A stretch of DNA of 63,963 bases. Origin: Coprococcus sp. (GTDB lineage: Bacteria; Bacillota; Clostridia; Lachnospirales; Lachnospiraceae). The DNA is taken from the NCBI GenBank assembly GCA_016297495.1, contig JAEDGN010000006.1, positions 1 to 63,963 of the forward strand. Direction: 5' to 3'. A program made the translations under genes and the position numbers. Below are positions 41,953 through 50,473 of the stretch, piece after piece. The stretch's first letter is position 1; each line of letters begins with the position of its first letter. The notes beneath the pieces were generated by a model that was given only the letters and a program-made list of their open reading frames with translations, had not been told where the DNA came from and searched no databases.

Positions 41953-43854
41953 ATGAGAGAGGTTATATTGGCAAAGACAGCCGGATTCTGTTTTGGCGTT
42001 CACCGGGCGGTGGATATGGCTTACAGTATGGCAGGAAAGGAACATGTTTATACTTATGGTCCGATCATACATAATGAATCCGTTGTGGAGGATCTGGCAG
42101 CAAAAGGTATATCTGTTGTTAATTCAATGGAGGAGGCGTCCGGCCTGCCAAAAGGAATTATGATTATCCGCTCCCACGGTGTTTCGAAGAAAGAAATGGA
42201 ACAGCTGAAAGAGCTGGGATTTGAAATTGTGGATGCCACCTGCCCCTTTGTAAAAAAGATTCACAGGATTGTTGAGGATTACAGTGCTCAGGGATATGGG
42301 ATTATTATTGTCGGCAGCCGGAATCATCCTGAGGTACAGGCTATCAGCGGCTGGTGCACCCGACAGCCGGTGATTATAGAAAGCCCTGAGGAGGCGGAGT
42401 TATTTTCCGCTGAACCGGGCGAAAAGCTTTGTCTGGTTTCACAGACGACATTTAATTACAATAAATTTCAATTATTAGTTGAAATTATTTCTAAAAAGGG
42501 TTATGATATAAGATGTTTAAATACTATATGTAATGCGACGGAGGAACGGCAGACGGAAGCCCGGGAGATAGCCGGACACGTTGACGCGATGATCGTCATC
42601 GGAGGACGTCATAGTTCCAACACGCAGAAATTATATGATATTTGCAAAAACGAATGTAAAAATACTTACTATATACAGACACTTGTTGACTTGGATTTAA
42701 AGGCATTTGAATCTATAGGTAATGTAGGTATTACAGCAGGGGCTTCAACCCCAAATAATATTATCGAGGAGGTTCACACCAATATGTCAGAAATGAGTTT
42801 TGAACAGTTATTGGAAGCATCATTAAAAACTATAAGAACAGGAGAAGTCGTAGAAGGTACTGTCATCGATGTTAAAGAAGATGAAATCATTCTTAATATA
42901 GGTTACAAAGCAGACGGAATTATTACGAGAAGTGAATATTCCAACACATCTAATCTTGATTTGAGAACAGTTGTTAATGTTGGCGACACAATGCAGGCAA
43001 AGGTTCTTAAGGTGAATGATGGAGAAGGTCAGGTTCTTCTTACTTACAAGAGACTTCTTGCTGAGCGAGGCAATAAGAGAATTGAAGAAGCTTTTAACAA
43101 CAAGGAAGTTCTTACAGCCAAGGTTGCCAGTGTACTGGATGGTGGTTTGAGTGTTGTCGTTGAGGAAGCAAGAGTATTTATTCCGGCCAGCCTTGTATCT
43201 GATACCTATGAGAAGAATCTTTCCAAATATCAGGATCAGGAGATTTCCTTTGTTATTACTGAGTTCAACCCTCGTAAGAGAAGAATTATCGGTGACAGAA
43301 AACAGCTGATCCTTGCTGAGAAGGCTCAGAAGCAGAAAGAGCTGTTTGAAAAGATCGAGGCAGGTATGACAGTTGAAGGTCGTGTTAAGAATGTTACAGA
43401 TTTCGGTGCATTTATCGATCTGGGTGGTGCAGATGGTCTGCTGCATATTTCCGAGATGTCATGGGGCAGAGTTGAGAATCCTAAGAAGGTTCTCAAGGTA
43501 GGCGATGTACTGAAGGTTCTTATTAAGGATATTCAGGGTGAGAAGATTGCTTTAAGCCTGAAGTTCCCTGAGACAAATCCATGGCTGACTGCTGCTGAGA
43601 AGTATGCAGTAGGCAACGTTGTTGAGGGTAAGGTTGCCAGAATGACAGATTTTGGTGCTTTTGTTGAATTGGAGCCTGGTGTTGATGCACTTCTTCATGT
43701 CTCTCAGATTTCAAGAGATCATGTGGATAAGCCGGCTGATGTACTTTCTTACGGACAGGTTATTACAGCAAAGGTTGTTGACTTTAATGAGGAATCTCAG
43801 AAGATCAGCCTGAGCATGAAAGCTTTGGATGTGAAGGAAGAGACAGAAGAATAA
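41953..43854 (+). CDS. ispH-rpsA: IspH / ribosomal protein S1 fusion protein
   Basis: A 633-residue fusion. The first 275 residues are 4-hydroxy-3-methylbut-2-enyl diphosphate reductase, last step of the MEP isoprenoid pathway; the iron-sulfur cysteines are in TAGFCFG (C13), DATCPF and NTICNAT. The rest carries four S1 RNA-binding domains (about residues 293-360, 375-445, 465-535, 550-620), matching ribosomal protein S1-like proteins. This fusion is known in Clostridia. AGGGAG lies six bases before the ATG at 41953. A promoter and a ribosome binding site inside the gene may also make S1 alone (separate entries). Codon use is more highly biased in the S1 half. Confidence 0.94.
   Translation: MREVILAKTAGFCFGVHRAVDMAYSMAGKEHVYTYGPIIHNESVVEDLAAKGISVVNSMEEASGLPKGIMIIRSHGVSKKEMEQLKELGFEIVDATCPFVKKIHRIVEDYSAQGYGIIIVGSRNHPEVQAISGWCTRQPVIIESPEEAELFSAEPGEKLCLVSQTTFNYNKFQLLVEIISKKGYDIRCLNTICNATEERQTEAREIAGHVDAMIVIGGRHSSNTQKLYDICKNECKNTYYIQTLVDLDLKAFESIGNVGITAGASTPNNIIEEVHTNMSEMSFEQLLEASLKTIRTGEVVEGTVIDVKEDEIILNIGYKADGIITRSEYSNTSNLDLRTVVNVGDTMQAKVLKVNDGEGQVLLTYKRLLAERGNKRIEEAFNNKEVLTAKVASVLDGGLSVVVEEARVFIPASLVSDTYEKNLSKYQDQEISFVITEFNPRKRRIIGDRKQLILAEKAQKQKELFEKIEAGMTVEGRVKNVTDFGAFIDLGGADGLLHISEMSWGRVENPKKVLKVGDVLKVLIKDIQGEKIALSLKFPETNPWLTAAEKYAVGNVVEGKVARMTDFGAFVELEPGVDALLHVSQISRDHVDKPADVLSYGQVITAKVVDFNEESQKISLSMKALDVKEETEE
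42479..42507 (+). promoter_or_regulatory. internal promoter inside ispH, before the S1 part
   Basis: TTGAAA and TATGAT are separated by exactly 17 bases in a locally A/T-rich, rare-codon stretch of the ispH part, about 280 bases before the S1 start. Confidence 0.45.
42766..42786 (+). promoter_or_regulatory. internal ribosome binding site and ATG at the IspH/S1 junction
   Basis: GAGGAGG is followed after 11 bases by an in-frame ATG (42784), exactly where the S1 part begins (MSEMSFEQLLEAS). Translation here would give a free 356-residue S1-like protein. Confidence 0.5.
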
Positions 43855-43865
43855 TTTGTGGTTTC

Positions 43866-43904
43866 AAAGACTTTGCCTGCTGAAGGTGGGCAAAGTCTTT
43901 TTTT
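43866..43904 (+). terminator. terminator after ispH-rpsA
   Basis: AAAGACTTTGCC and GGCAAAGTCTTT form a perfect 12-bp stem with an 11-base loop, followed by TTTT. Confidence 0.9.
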
Positions 43905-43919
43905 CAAAGGGGGCTTATT

Positions 43920-44690
43920 ATGCAGCCATATTATGCCATAAAGTTAAAATGTTTTGTGCTTCGTTTAATGATGGGAAGTGCTGTTTTGCTGACAGTCGGC
44001 AGTATAACTGTGGCAATTATACAGGAAATGACGGGCAGCTACGATAAAGACAGCAGGATGGCTTATATCTTTGGCCTGCTCATATGTGTACTGATGGCAG
44101 CTCTTGGTGTTATGATGGTTTATCAGGCCTTTCATTTTGAAAAATCGGTTTTTGGACACAGCAGCCGGAATTTTGCATTGCTGAAGAAGGATCTGGAAGA
44201 TAAGAATGTACTTAGTGCCGGTAATCTGGTGGTTACAAAGCAGTTCATTCTTCTTTTTTCCATGCATTTATTCAGTATGTGTAAAGTCATCAGATCAGAG
44301 GATATAATTGCCTGTTTTGAAGATCCGGTTTACGGGACTGTCGCCAAACCGACAGAATATAAGATTTATATTTATGACCGTAAATTTAAATGTCATACAA
44401 TTCTTCTGGATGTCAAGCAATCTGAGGCGGGGCACCTGGCAAAGGAAAAGATTTGTACGGAAAGACCATGGATTTTTATTGATAACAGAGATGTCTTTTT
44501 GGATATGATCATCACCAAGTCGGGACGCCGGAATGTTTTCAAGCAGATTGAAAAGAATAAGTATCAGATGAACTGTACCACTGATGTGGAGAAGGAAGCT
44601 GAAACAGAATTGAATCAGCTGGCCAGTGAAGCAAAAGAAAAACTGAATTTCAGTTTAATCCTTGGAAAAGTCAAAAAAGATAAAAAATAA
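43920..44690 (+). CDS. unknown membrane protein with two transmembrane segments
   Basis: I do not recognise this 256-residue protein. It has two hydrophobic segments near the N-terminus (about residues 15-35 and 49-66) and a soluble part of about 185 residues that is rich in lysine and acidic residues and ends in KKDKK. The soluble part contains beta-like stretches (YKIYIYDRKFKCHTILLDV) reminiscent of PH-like domains, but that is only an impression. AAGGGGG precedes the ATG. It is enclosed between two terminators; with no clear promoter it may depend on read-through from ispH-rpsA. Confidence 0.75.
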   Translation: MQPYYAIKLKCFVLRLMMGSAVLLTVGSITVAIIQEMTGSYDKDSRMAYIFGLLICVLMAALGVMMVYQAFHFEKSVFGHSSRNFALLKKDLEDKNVLSAGNLVVTKQFILLFSMHLFSMCKVIRSEDIIACFEDPVYGTVAKPTEYKIYIYDRKFKCHTILLDVKQSEAGHLAKEKICTERPWIFIDNRDVFLDMIITKSGRRNVFKQIEKNKYQMNCTTDVEKEAETELNQLASEAKEKLNFSLILGKVKKDKK

Positions 44691-44695
44691 TGATT

Positions 44696-44731
44696 CAAAG
44701 AGCTGTCATCAATTATTGCGGCAGCTCTTTG
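44696..44731. terminator. two-way terminator between converging genes
   Basis: CAAAGAGCTG and CAGCTCTTTG form a perfect 10-bp stem. It overlaps the last codons of the minus-strand RNase H-like gene. Confidence 0.75.
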
Positions 44732-45774
44732 ATACATGAGACAAGATACTGGTTCAATATGTCAGGATTATTTCTCCAGTTTTCGGGATCATAAAGAATA
44801 TAGTATTCTTTCGAATGATATTCCTCCTGAAAAAGAGGTTGAATACGACAATTATCTGTTGGAAGAAAGATTCCCTCTTTCTTTGTATAACAGGTAGCAG
44901 CCGTAGCTTTCTTACGGTAGGCCTTATCCACGTAACATGCGACAGAACGGTGAACAGCCTGGTCTTCGGCAGGAAGATAATAATAATCTTTTACCGGACC
45001 AGGAAAGAAATATTTCAGATGTCCCTGATAAACAGGCGTGTTGATAATAGCTTCCTGATCATTCAGATCAATGGTGCTATGTTTCGTCCTGTAATGCAAA
45101 GACTGTATAACAGGAGTGTCTAATAAAAGCCGGAATATGCAGTGGGCATCCTTTAACTGCCATGAGAGAATCTGTTTAAAATTGCCATTCCAGAAACTTG
45201 TATAGGCGGATAAACGGCACAAATGGAGAAGAGAACACATATCATCTCTGTGATGAGCGAGAATCTGACTGCGTGAGTCATCATCACAATTCCGTTCCCA
45301 TTCAGCAAAAACAGCCATCAGATCTTTGCCGGAGATATTCGATTGACGATGAAAGCCGACAAAATCTTCAACAGTATTTTTTTTAAAATCAGAAAGGGCC
45401 AGGGCGTTTTTATAAGGTGACATATCTTTTTGAATGTCTTCCATAAAGCTTCCGGCAAAAAGATCATCTCCATCATCACCGTAATTAGTCCACCGGCTGT
45501 TCATAAAACGCCAGGAAAAACTCTGCCCGCCAAAGGACAGAATTCGTTTAAAACGGGGAAGAAATTCGTGAAAATATTCCATAAGCTTTCGCTCATCCAT
45601 TCTGCTCTCTGCAAGGAGACAACGCGTCTGCAGGCCATGATGCTCCTGCCAGCCCATACCAATCAGATAGATGAATGCATTGCGCGGAGACAGTCCTGTT
45701 GTCTCAATATTCAGTAAAAGTGTTTTGTCAGAAAGACTTATATCCAGATCAATAAATTCATCAAAAACAAACAT
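44713..45774 (-). CDS. RNase H-like domain protein (YprB-like)
   Basis: A 353-residue protein with a DnaQ/RNase H-fold exonuclease-type core: LLLNIETTGLSPRNAFIYLIGMG (near residues 18-40) carries the first acidic metal ligand, and YHEFLPRFKRILSFGGQSFSWRF, VEDFVGFHRQSNISGKDLM and ILAHHRDDMCSLLHLCRL fit the later motifs. Substrate unknown. The ATG at 45774 follows GGAGGT; a much longer frame upstream is not family-like. It stands alone on the minus strand beside ruvA. Confidence 0.82.
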   Translation of the reverse strand: MFVFDEFIDLDISLSDKTLLLNIETTGLSPRNAFIYLIGMGWQEHHGLQTRCLLAESRMDERKLMEYFHEFLPRFKRILSFGGQSFSWRFMNSRWTNYGDDGDDLFAGSFMEDIQKDMSPYKNALALSDFKKNTVEDFVGFHRQSNISGKDLMAVFAEWERNCDDDSRSQILAHHRDDMCSLLHLCRLSAYTSFWNGNFKQILSWQLKDAHCIFRLLLDTPVIQSLHYRTKHSTIDLNDQEAIINTPVYQGHLKYFFPGPVKDYYYLPAEDQAVHRSVACYVDKAYRKKATAATCYTKKEGIFLPTDNCRIQPLFQEEYHSKEYYILYDPENWRNNPDILNQYLVSCIKELPQ

Positions 45775-45886
45775 AAAGCGACCTCCCGGATCATCATAGC
45801 ATAAAAACGACGGACAGTCCAGATTTACGAAAAGCTGGACTGAACAATTGTTTTGTGATATCATGTTCTGCAAAGGAGTGAATTTT

Positions 45887-46504
45887 GTGATTGCATTTAT
45901 ACAGGGCAATTTATGTGAGATTGAGAAGGACAGCATTGTGATCGACTGTCAGGGCATTGGCTATGAGATCCAGGTACCTGCATCTGTCATTCGGAGGCTG
46001 CCGGATACAGGTACAATGATGAAGATATATACGTATATGTATGTGAGGGAGGATGCACTGGGACTTTTTGGTTTTGTGACCAGAGACGATCTGAATATTT
46101 TTAAACTTCTGATTGCAGTCAACGGTGTGGGACCAAAGGCAGCTCTCGGCATTTTATCTGCTCTGTCCGCTGATGAACTGCGTATGGCCATTTTAGCGGA
46201 GGATGTTAAAGCCATTTCCAAAGCGCCGGGTGTGGGAGCCAAGACGGCCAAACGGTTGATTATTGAGTTGAAAGACAAGCTGGATCTGGAATCCATGGTT
46301 ACCGGAACTGCAGGTAATGATTCGGGTGCTCACATCAGTGATGCTGACGGGGCTTCTGCAGCGGGAGAGGTAATTATGGCGCTGACAGCCCTGGGATACA
46401 GTCATACAGAGGCTGTACGTGCTGTACGTGCTGTGCCGGATGCAGGTACAATGGACAGCGAATCACTTTTGAAACAGGCATTGAAGAAAATCATGGTACT
46501 TTAG
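45887..46504 (+). CDS. ruvA: Holliday junction helicase subunit RuvA
   Basis: Binds Holliday junctions and loads RuvB. The 205-residue protein has the OB-fold N-terminus (IAFIQGNLCEIEKDSIVIDCQGIGYEI), tandem helix-hairpin-helix motifs (VNGVGPKAALGIL and APGVGAKTAKRLIIELKDKL) and a C-terminal RuvB-binding domain. The GTG at 45887 follows AAAGGAG and gives the normal length. A nine-base unit GCTGTACGT is repeated in the C-terminal part, giving AVRAVRAV. ruvB follows directly. Confidence 0.95.
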   Translation: MIAFIQGNLCEIEKDSIVIDCQGIGYEIQVPASVIRRLPDTGTMMKIYTYMYVREDALGLFGFVTRDDLNIFKLLIAVNGVGPKAALGILSALSADELRMAILAEDVKAISKAPGVGAKTAKRLIIELKDKLDLESMVTGTAGNDSGAHISDADGASAAGEVIMALTALGYSHTEAVRAVRAVPDAGTMDSESLLKQALKKIMVL

Positions 46505-46513
46505 GTGGATGGA

Positions 46514-47500
46514 ATGAATAAAAGGATTATTACAACGGAATTTGCAGAAGAGGATGTTAAAATAGAGAATCACCTGAGACCCCAGCTGCTTGCAGATTAT
46601 ATTGGACAGCAAAAGGTTAAAGAGACTTTAAAGATATATATAGAAGCGGCTAAGCTGAGGGAAGAACCCTTGGATCATGTGCTTTTTTATGGGCCTCCAG
46701 GTCTTGGAAAGACAACGCTGGCAGGTATTATTGCCAATGAAATGGGAGTAAAGATGAAGGTCACGTCCGGTCCTGCCATTGAAAAACCAGGGGAAATCGC
46801 GGCGATTCTCAATAATCTGTCAGAAGGTGATGTGCTTTTTATTGATGAGATCCATCGACTGAATCGACAGGTAGAAGAAGTACTGTACCCTGCCATGGAA
46901 GATTTTGCCATTGATATCGTCATTGGCAAGGGAGCGACGGCACGGTCTATTCGCCTTGATCTTCCAAAATTTACATTAGTCGGGGCGACAACAAGAGCAG
47001 GGCTCCTTACGGCTCCATTACGGGATCGATTTGGTGTTGTCAATCGTCTGGAATTTTATACAACGGATGAATTGATGACGATTATCAGGCGTTCGGCCCA
47101 GGTACTGCAGGTAAAGATTGATGAACGGGGGGCAGAAGAGCTGGCCCGGCGTTCAAGAGGAACGCCGCGTCTGGCTAACCGTCTGCTGAAACGTGTCCGT
47201 GATTTTGCTCAGGTGCGTTATGATGGCATTATCACGCTTCAGGCAGCCAATGAAGCTCTGGATCTGCTGGATGTGGATAAATATGGTCTGGATCAGTCAG
47301 ACAGGAATATTCTGATCACTATGATGGAAAAGTTTGGCGGAGGTCCTGTGGGACTGGATACACTGGCGGCTGCGCTTGGTGAGGATGCCGGTACACTGGA
47401 AGAGGTTTATGAACCGTATCTGATTAAAAACGGCTTTTTACAGAGGACGCCACGCGGAAGAGTTGTCACAGACCTGGCTCGTTCTCATTGTGGTTTTTAA
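46514..47500 (+). CDS. ruvB: Holliday junction helicase ATPase RuvB
   Basis: Hexameric AAA+ motor that drives branch migration. The 328-residue protein shows LRPQLLADYIGQ, Walker A GPPGLGKTTLA, Walker B LFIDEIHRLNR, the sensor block VGATTRAG, and the winged-helix end (GLDTLAAALGEDAGTLEEVYEPYLI). The ATG at 46514 is favoured, with AGGTGG five bases before it; a GTG at 46505 is an alternative. Confidence 0.96.
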   Translation: MNKRIITTEFAEEDVKIENHLRPQLLADYIGQQKVKETLKIYIEAAKLREEPLDHVLFYGPPGLGKTTLAGIIANEMGVKMKVTSGPAIEKPGEIAAILNNLSEGDVLFIDEIHRLNRQVEEVLYPAMEDFAIDIVIGKGATARSIRLDLPKFTLVGATTRAGLLTAPLRDRFGVVNRLEFYTTDELMTIIRRSAQVLQVKIDERGAEELARRSRGTPRLANRLLKRVRDFAQVRYDGIITLQAANEALDLLDVDKYGLDQSDRNILITMMEKFGGGPVGLDTLAAALGEDAGTLEEVYEPYLIKNGFLQRTPRGRVVTDLARSHCGF

Positions 47501-47509
47501 TATTTAGGG

Positions 47510-47537
47510 TTGTTTTTCTTTTCTTTTCGTTTATAAT
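47510..47537 (+). promoter_or_regulatory. promoter of zapA
   Basis: A perfect TATAAT (47532-47537) with TTGTTT 16 bases upstream in a T-rich stretch. Confidence 0.6.
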
Positions 47538-47573
47538 GATAAATAGTACCTGAAGATAAAAGGAGGATATAAA

Positions 47574-47981
47574 ATGGCATCGAAAACAGATGTACAGGTT
47601 TTATTAGGAGGCAAGGTCTATACACTGAGCGGCTATGAGAGCGAGGAATATCTTCAGAAGATTGCATTATATATTAACAATAAGATGTCAGAACTGAACC
47701 AGCTGCCGGGTTATAAGAGAATGGGCAGCGATATGCAGAAGACGCTGCTGGAACTTAATATGGCAGATGATTATTATAAAGCAAGAAAGAGGATCGGTGA
47801 TCTGGAAGCTGATCTGGAAGATAAGGATAAGGCTGAATATGACCTGAAGCATGAATTGATTTCTGCCCAGATCCAGCTTGAGGAGTCAACGAAGACAATC
47901 GACAGGCTCAAGGAAGAGATCAATGAACTCCAGAAGCAGATCGTTAAGCTGGAAGCCAGGGGCTATCAGCAAAAGTCATAA
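47574..47981 (+). CDS. zapA: cell division protein ZapA
   Basis: A 135-residue FtsZ-binding protein that promotes Z-ring bundling. The N-terminal ZapA domain (VQVLLGGKVYTLSGYESEEY, YINNKMSEL) is followed by a long coiled coil from about residue 65 to 130. AGGAGG precedes the ATG. It has its own promoter and is followed by a U32 peptidase gene, an order often seen in Clostridia. Confidence 0.92.
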   Translation: MASKTDVQVLLGGKVYTLSGYESEEYLQKIALYINNKMSELNQLPGYKRMGSDMQKTLLELNMADDYYKARKRIGDLEADLEDKDKAEYDLKHELISAQIQLEESTKTIDRLKEEINELQKQIVKLEARGYQQKS

Positions 47982-48099
47982 TGTTTATTTTGCCGTCGAC
48001 ATTGGTAAGGCTGCCGCACCATCTGTTTTGACAGATTTTTTGCGACAGCTTTCTTTAATTATAAATTTTGATCAATGATGTTATTACAGGAGAAGTAAA

Positions 48100-50466
48100 A
48101 TGAGGCAGATAGAGATTCTTGCACCGGCCGGATCCTTTGATACAATGAGGGCTGCTTATAAAGCGGGGGCTGATGCTGTTTATATCGGTGGTATGCTTTT
48201 TGGAGCCAGAGCCTATGCAGATAATGTGGATATGGATCAGATGCTGCAGGCGATTGACTATGCCCATCTGCATGGACGTCGGCTGTATTTGACCGTCAAT
48301 ACGCTTTTGAAGAATACAGAGATAGAAAACCGGTTAATGAGTTATCTCAGCCCCTTCTATGAACAGGGACTGGATGCTGTCATCGTTCAGGACATGGGTG
48401 TTCTGAAGTGGATCCATGATCATTTCCCTGACCTTCCTGTTCATGCAAGCACGCAGATGACTGTATGCGGCACTGATTATGGACGCTGGCTTGGCAACCA
48501 GGGGGTTACGAGAATTGTTACGCCAAGAGAATTGAGTCTGGATGAGATTGCATCCATGAAAAGAGAAACAGGACTTGAAATAGAGACTTTTGTCCATGGC
48601 GCATTATGTTATTGTTATTCCGGACAATGCCTTATGAGCAGCATGATTGGAGGCAGAAGCGGCAACCGCGGCCGGTGTGCTCAGCCGTGTCGTCTGCCTT
48701 ACAGCTTTGAAGGTGATGCAGGCCGTCAATCCGGCTACCTGCTGAGTCCAAAGGATCTGTGCAGTCTTGAATGGCTGCCTGATATTCTTGAAGCAGGTGT
48801 GGATTCCCTGAAGATTGAAGGGCGTATGAAAAAGCCGGAGTACGCAGCTCTGACGACAGCTGTCTACAGGAAATATGTGGATCTGTATCTGGAAAAAGGC
48901 AGGGAAGGATACAAAATACAAAAAAAGGATATTGAACAGCTCATGGACCTTTATAATCGGGGAGGATTTACGGATGGTTATTTCGGACGGCATAACGGAC
49001 GGGAGATGATAACCATTGCCAGACCTAATCATTCCGGATTATGTGTGGGCAGGGCAGAACCAATGAAAAAGGGTGAAGTGCTTATTCATACTGACCGTGA
49101 TCTGAGTCCGGGTGACGTATTGGAATTAACGGATCAGGTTTCCATTAAGCTTGACCGGAGCATCCGTGCCGGCAGCGATTTTCGATATAAATATTCAGGA
49201 AAGCCTGTTAAAAAAAATTGTCCTGTTATGAGGACGAGGAATGAAGCTCTGATTGGGAAAGTGACTGAAAGTTTTGTAAAAAATAATGATCTGAAAGAGA
49301 AGATTTATTGTTCTGTAAGTATTTCGAAAGAATCACCTGCTAAAATAGATGTGTATGATGGCACGTATCATCTGACAGTGGAGGGACCCGTTGTACAGGC
49401 TGCTCAGAACCGGCCGGCTGAGGCGGAAGATATTCGCAGACGTCTTACGAAGACAGGCGGTACTCCGTTTGCATTCGAACATCTCGATATTTCTTTGGAA
49501 GAGGGATGCTATCTGACTGTACAGGAACTGAATCAGCTGAGAAGGGATGCTCTGACACAGCTTGAGGCTGCCGTATTGCAGCCATTCAGACGCCAAAAGA
49601 AGGTTCAGACAGAAAAGCTGAGAACAGAGACTGCTGAACATTCATTGAAGGTTGATCGGGAATTATATGTACTTGTCGCTAATCTGGAACAGCTTCGTGC
49701 GGTACCGGATGATCCTGAGATCCGACGCATTTATTTTAATGATGAAGGAGATGATCGGATTATTGCGGAGGCTTCGGAGCTTGCGCATGCTTCAGGAAGG
49801 CAGTTTTATCTGGCTATGCCCTATATTTTGAGGGATTCTTCAGCAGAAGTCTATAAAAGACGGAAGCAGCTGTTTGAAACTTCAATGACGGACGGTTTTC
49901 TGGTACGAAATGTGGAGACATTGCTGATGCTTCGTTCTATGGATGTTACACAGCCTTGTATATCAGATTATAATCTGTATTGTATGAATGATCTTTCAGG
50001 CGGCATTTATCTGGAGATGATGTCCGGAACAACATTGCCGCTGGAGCTGAACCGCAGGGAGCTGGCTTCTATGAATAATAAGGGGAACAGTGAAATGATT
50101 GTTTACGGTTATCTTCCACTGATGGTATCTGCTCAGTGCCTGGTGAAAACAACAGACAAATGCACGGGTAAGTCAGCCATACATATGATGGAGGATCGTT
50201 ATCACAAGCATTTTCCTGTGAAAAATGTATGTAATTTCTGTTATAATCTTATTTATAACAGTGTGCCTCTGCATCTGGCGGATGCTGCTGCAAGGGATCT
50301 GGACGATCTTGGAGTAAAAGCCATACGGCTGCAGTTTTTAGAGGAATCTCCGGAAAAAGTGGAAGAAATCCTGCACTTTTATTCCGGCATTCTATCCGGA
50401 AGAACTGTGACAGAACCGGCCATACGTGATTACACAAAGGGACATTATCAGAGAGGAATAGAGTAG
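48100..50466 (+). CDS. U32 family peptidase with DUF3656 (RlhA-like)
   Basis: A 788-residue protein of the U32 family. The core signature VHGALCYCYSGQCLMSSMIGG-type block, followed by GNRGRCAQPCR, holds the cysteines that bind an iron-sulfur cluster in relatives. The LAPAGSFDTMRAAYKAGADAVYIGG opening is typical. A long C-terminal half includes further cysteines (CTGK and VCNFCYN). RlhA in E. coli hydroxylates a 23S rRNA cytidine together with prephenate-related supply; the same role here is likely but not proven. AGGAG precedes the ATG. Confidence 0.9.
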   Translation: MRQIEILAPAGSFDTMRAAYKAGADAVYIGGMLFGARAYADNVDMDQMLQAIDYAHLHGRRLYLTVNTLLKNTEIENRLMSYLSPFYEQGLDAVIVQDMGVLKWIHDHFPDLPVHASTQMTVCGTDYGRWLGNQGVTRIVTPRELSLDEIASMKRETGLEIETFVHGALCYCYSGQCLMSSMIGGRSGNRGRCAQPCRLPYSFEGDAGRQSGYLLSPKDLCSLEWLPDILEAGVDSLKIEGRMKKPEYAALTTAVYRKYVDLYLEKGREGYKIQKKDIEQLMDLYNRGGFTDGYFGRHNGREMITIARPNHSGLCVGRAEPMKKGEVLIHTDRDLSPGDVLELTDQVSIKLDRSIRAGSDFRYKYSGKPVKKNCPVMRTRNEALIGKVTESFVKNNDLKEKIYCSVSISKESPAKIDVYDGTYHLTVEGPVVQAAQNRPAEAEDIRRRLTKTGGTPFAFEHLDISLEEGCYLTVQELNQLRRDALTQLEAAVLQPFRRQKKVQTEKLRTETAEHSLKVDRELYVLVANLEQLRAVPDDPEIRRIYFNDEGDDRIIAEASELAHASGRQFYLAMPYILRDSSAEVYKRRKQLFETSMTDGFLVRNVETLLMLRSMDVTQPCISDYNLYCMNDLSGGIYLEMMSGTTLPLELNRRELASMNNKGNSEMIVYGYLPLMVSAQCLVKTTDKCTGKSAIHMMEDRYHKHFPVKNVCNFCYNLIYNSVPLHLADAAARDLDDLGVKAIRLQFLEESPEKVEEILHFYSGILSGRTVTEPAIRDYTKGHYQRGIE

Positions 50467-50473
50467 GTGTGGA

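Noticed and set aside
42823..43446. Open frame of 207 codons opposite the S1 domains
   Set aside because: It mirrors strongly codon-biased coding sequence on the + strand; long antisense frames are expected there.
46412..46436. Nine-base tandem repeat GCTGTACGT in ruvA
   Set aside because: It keeps the frame and gives AVRAVRAV in a helical region; no sign of phase variation.
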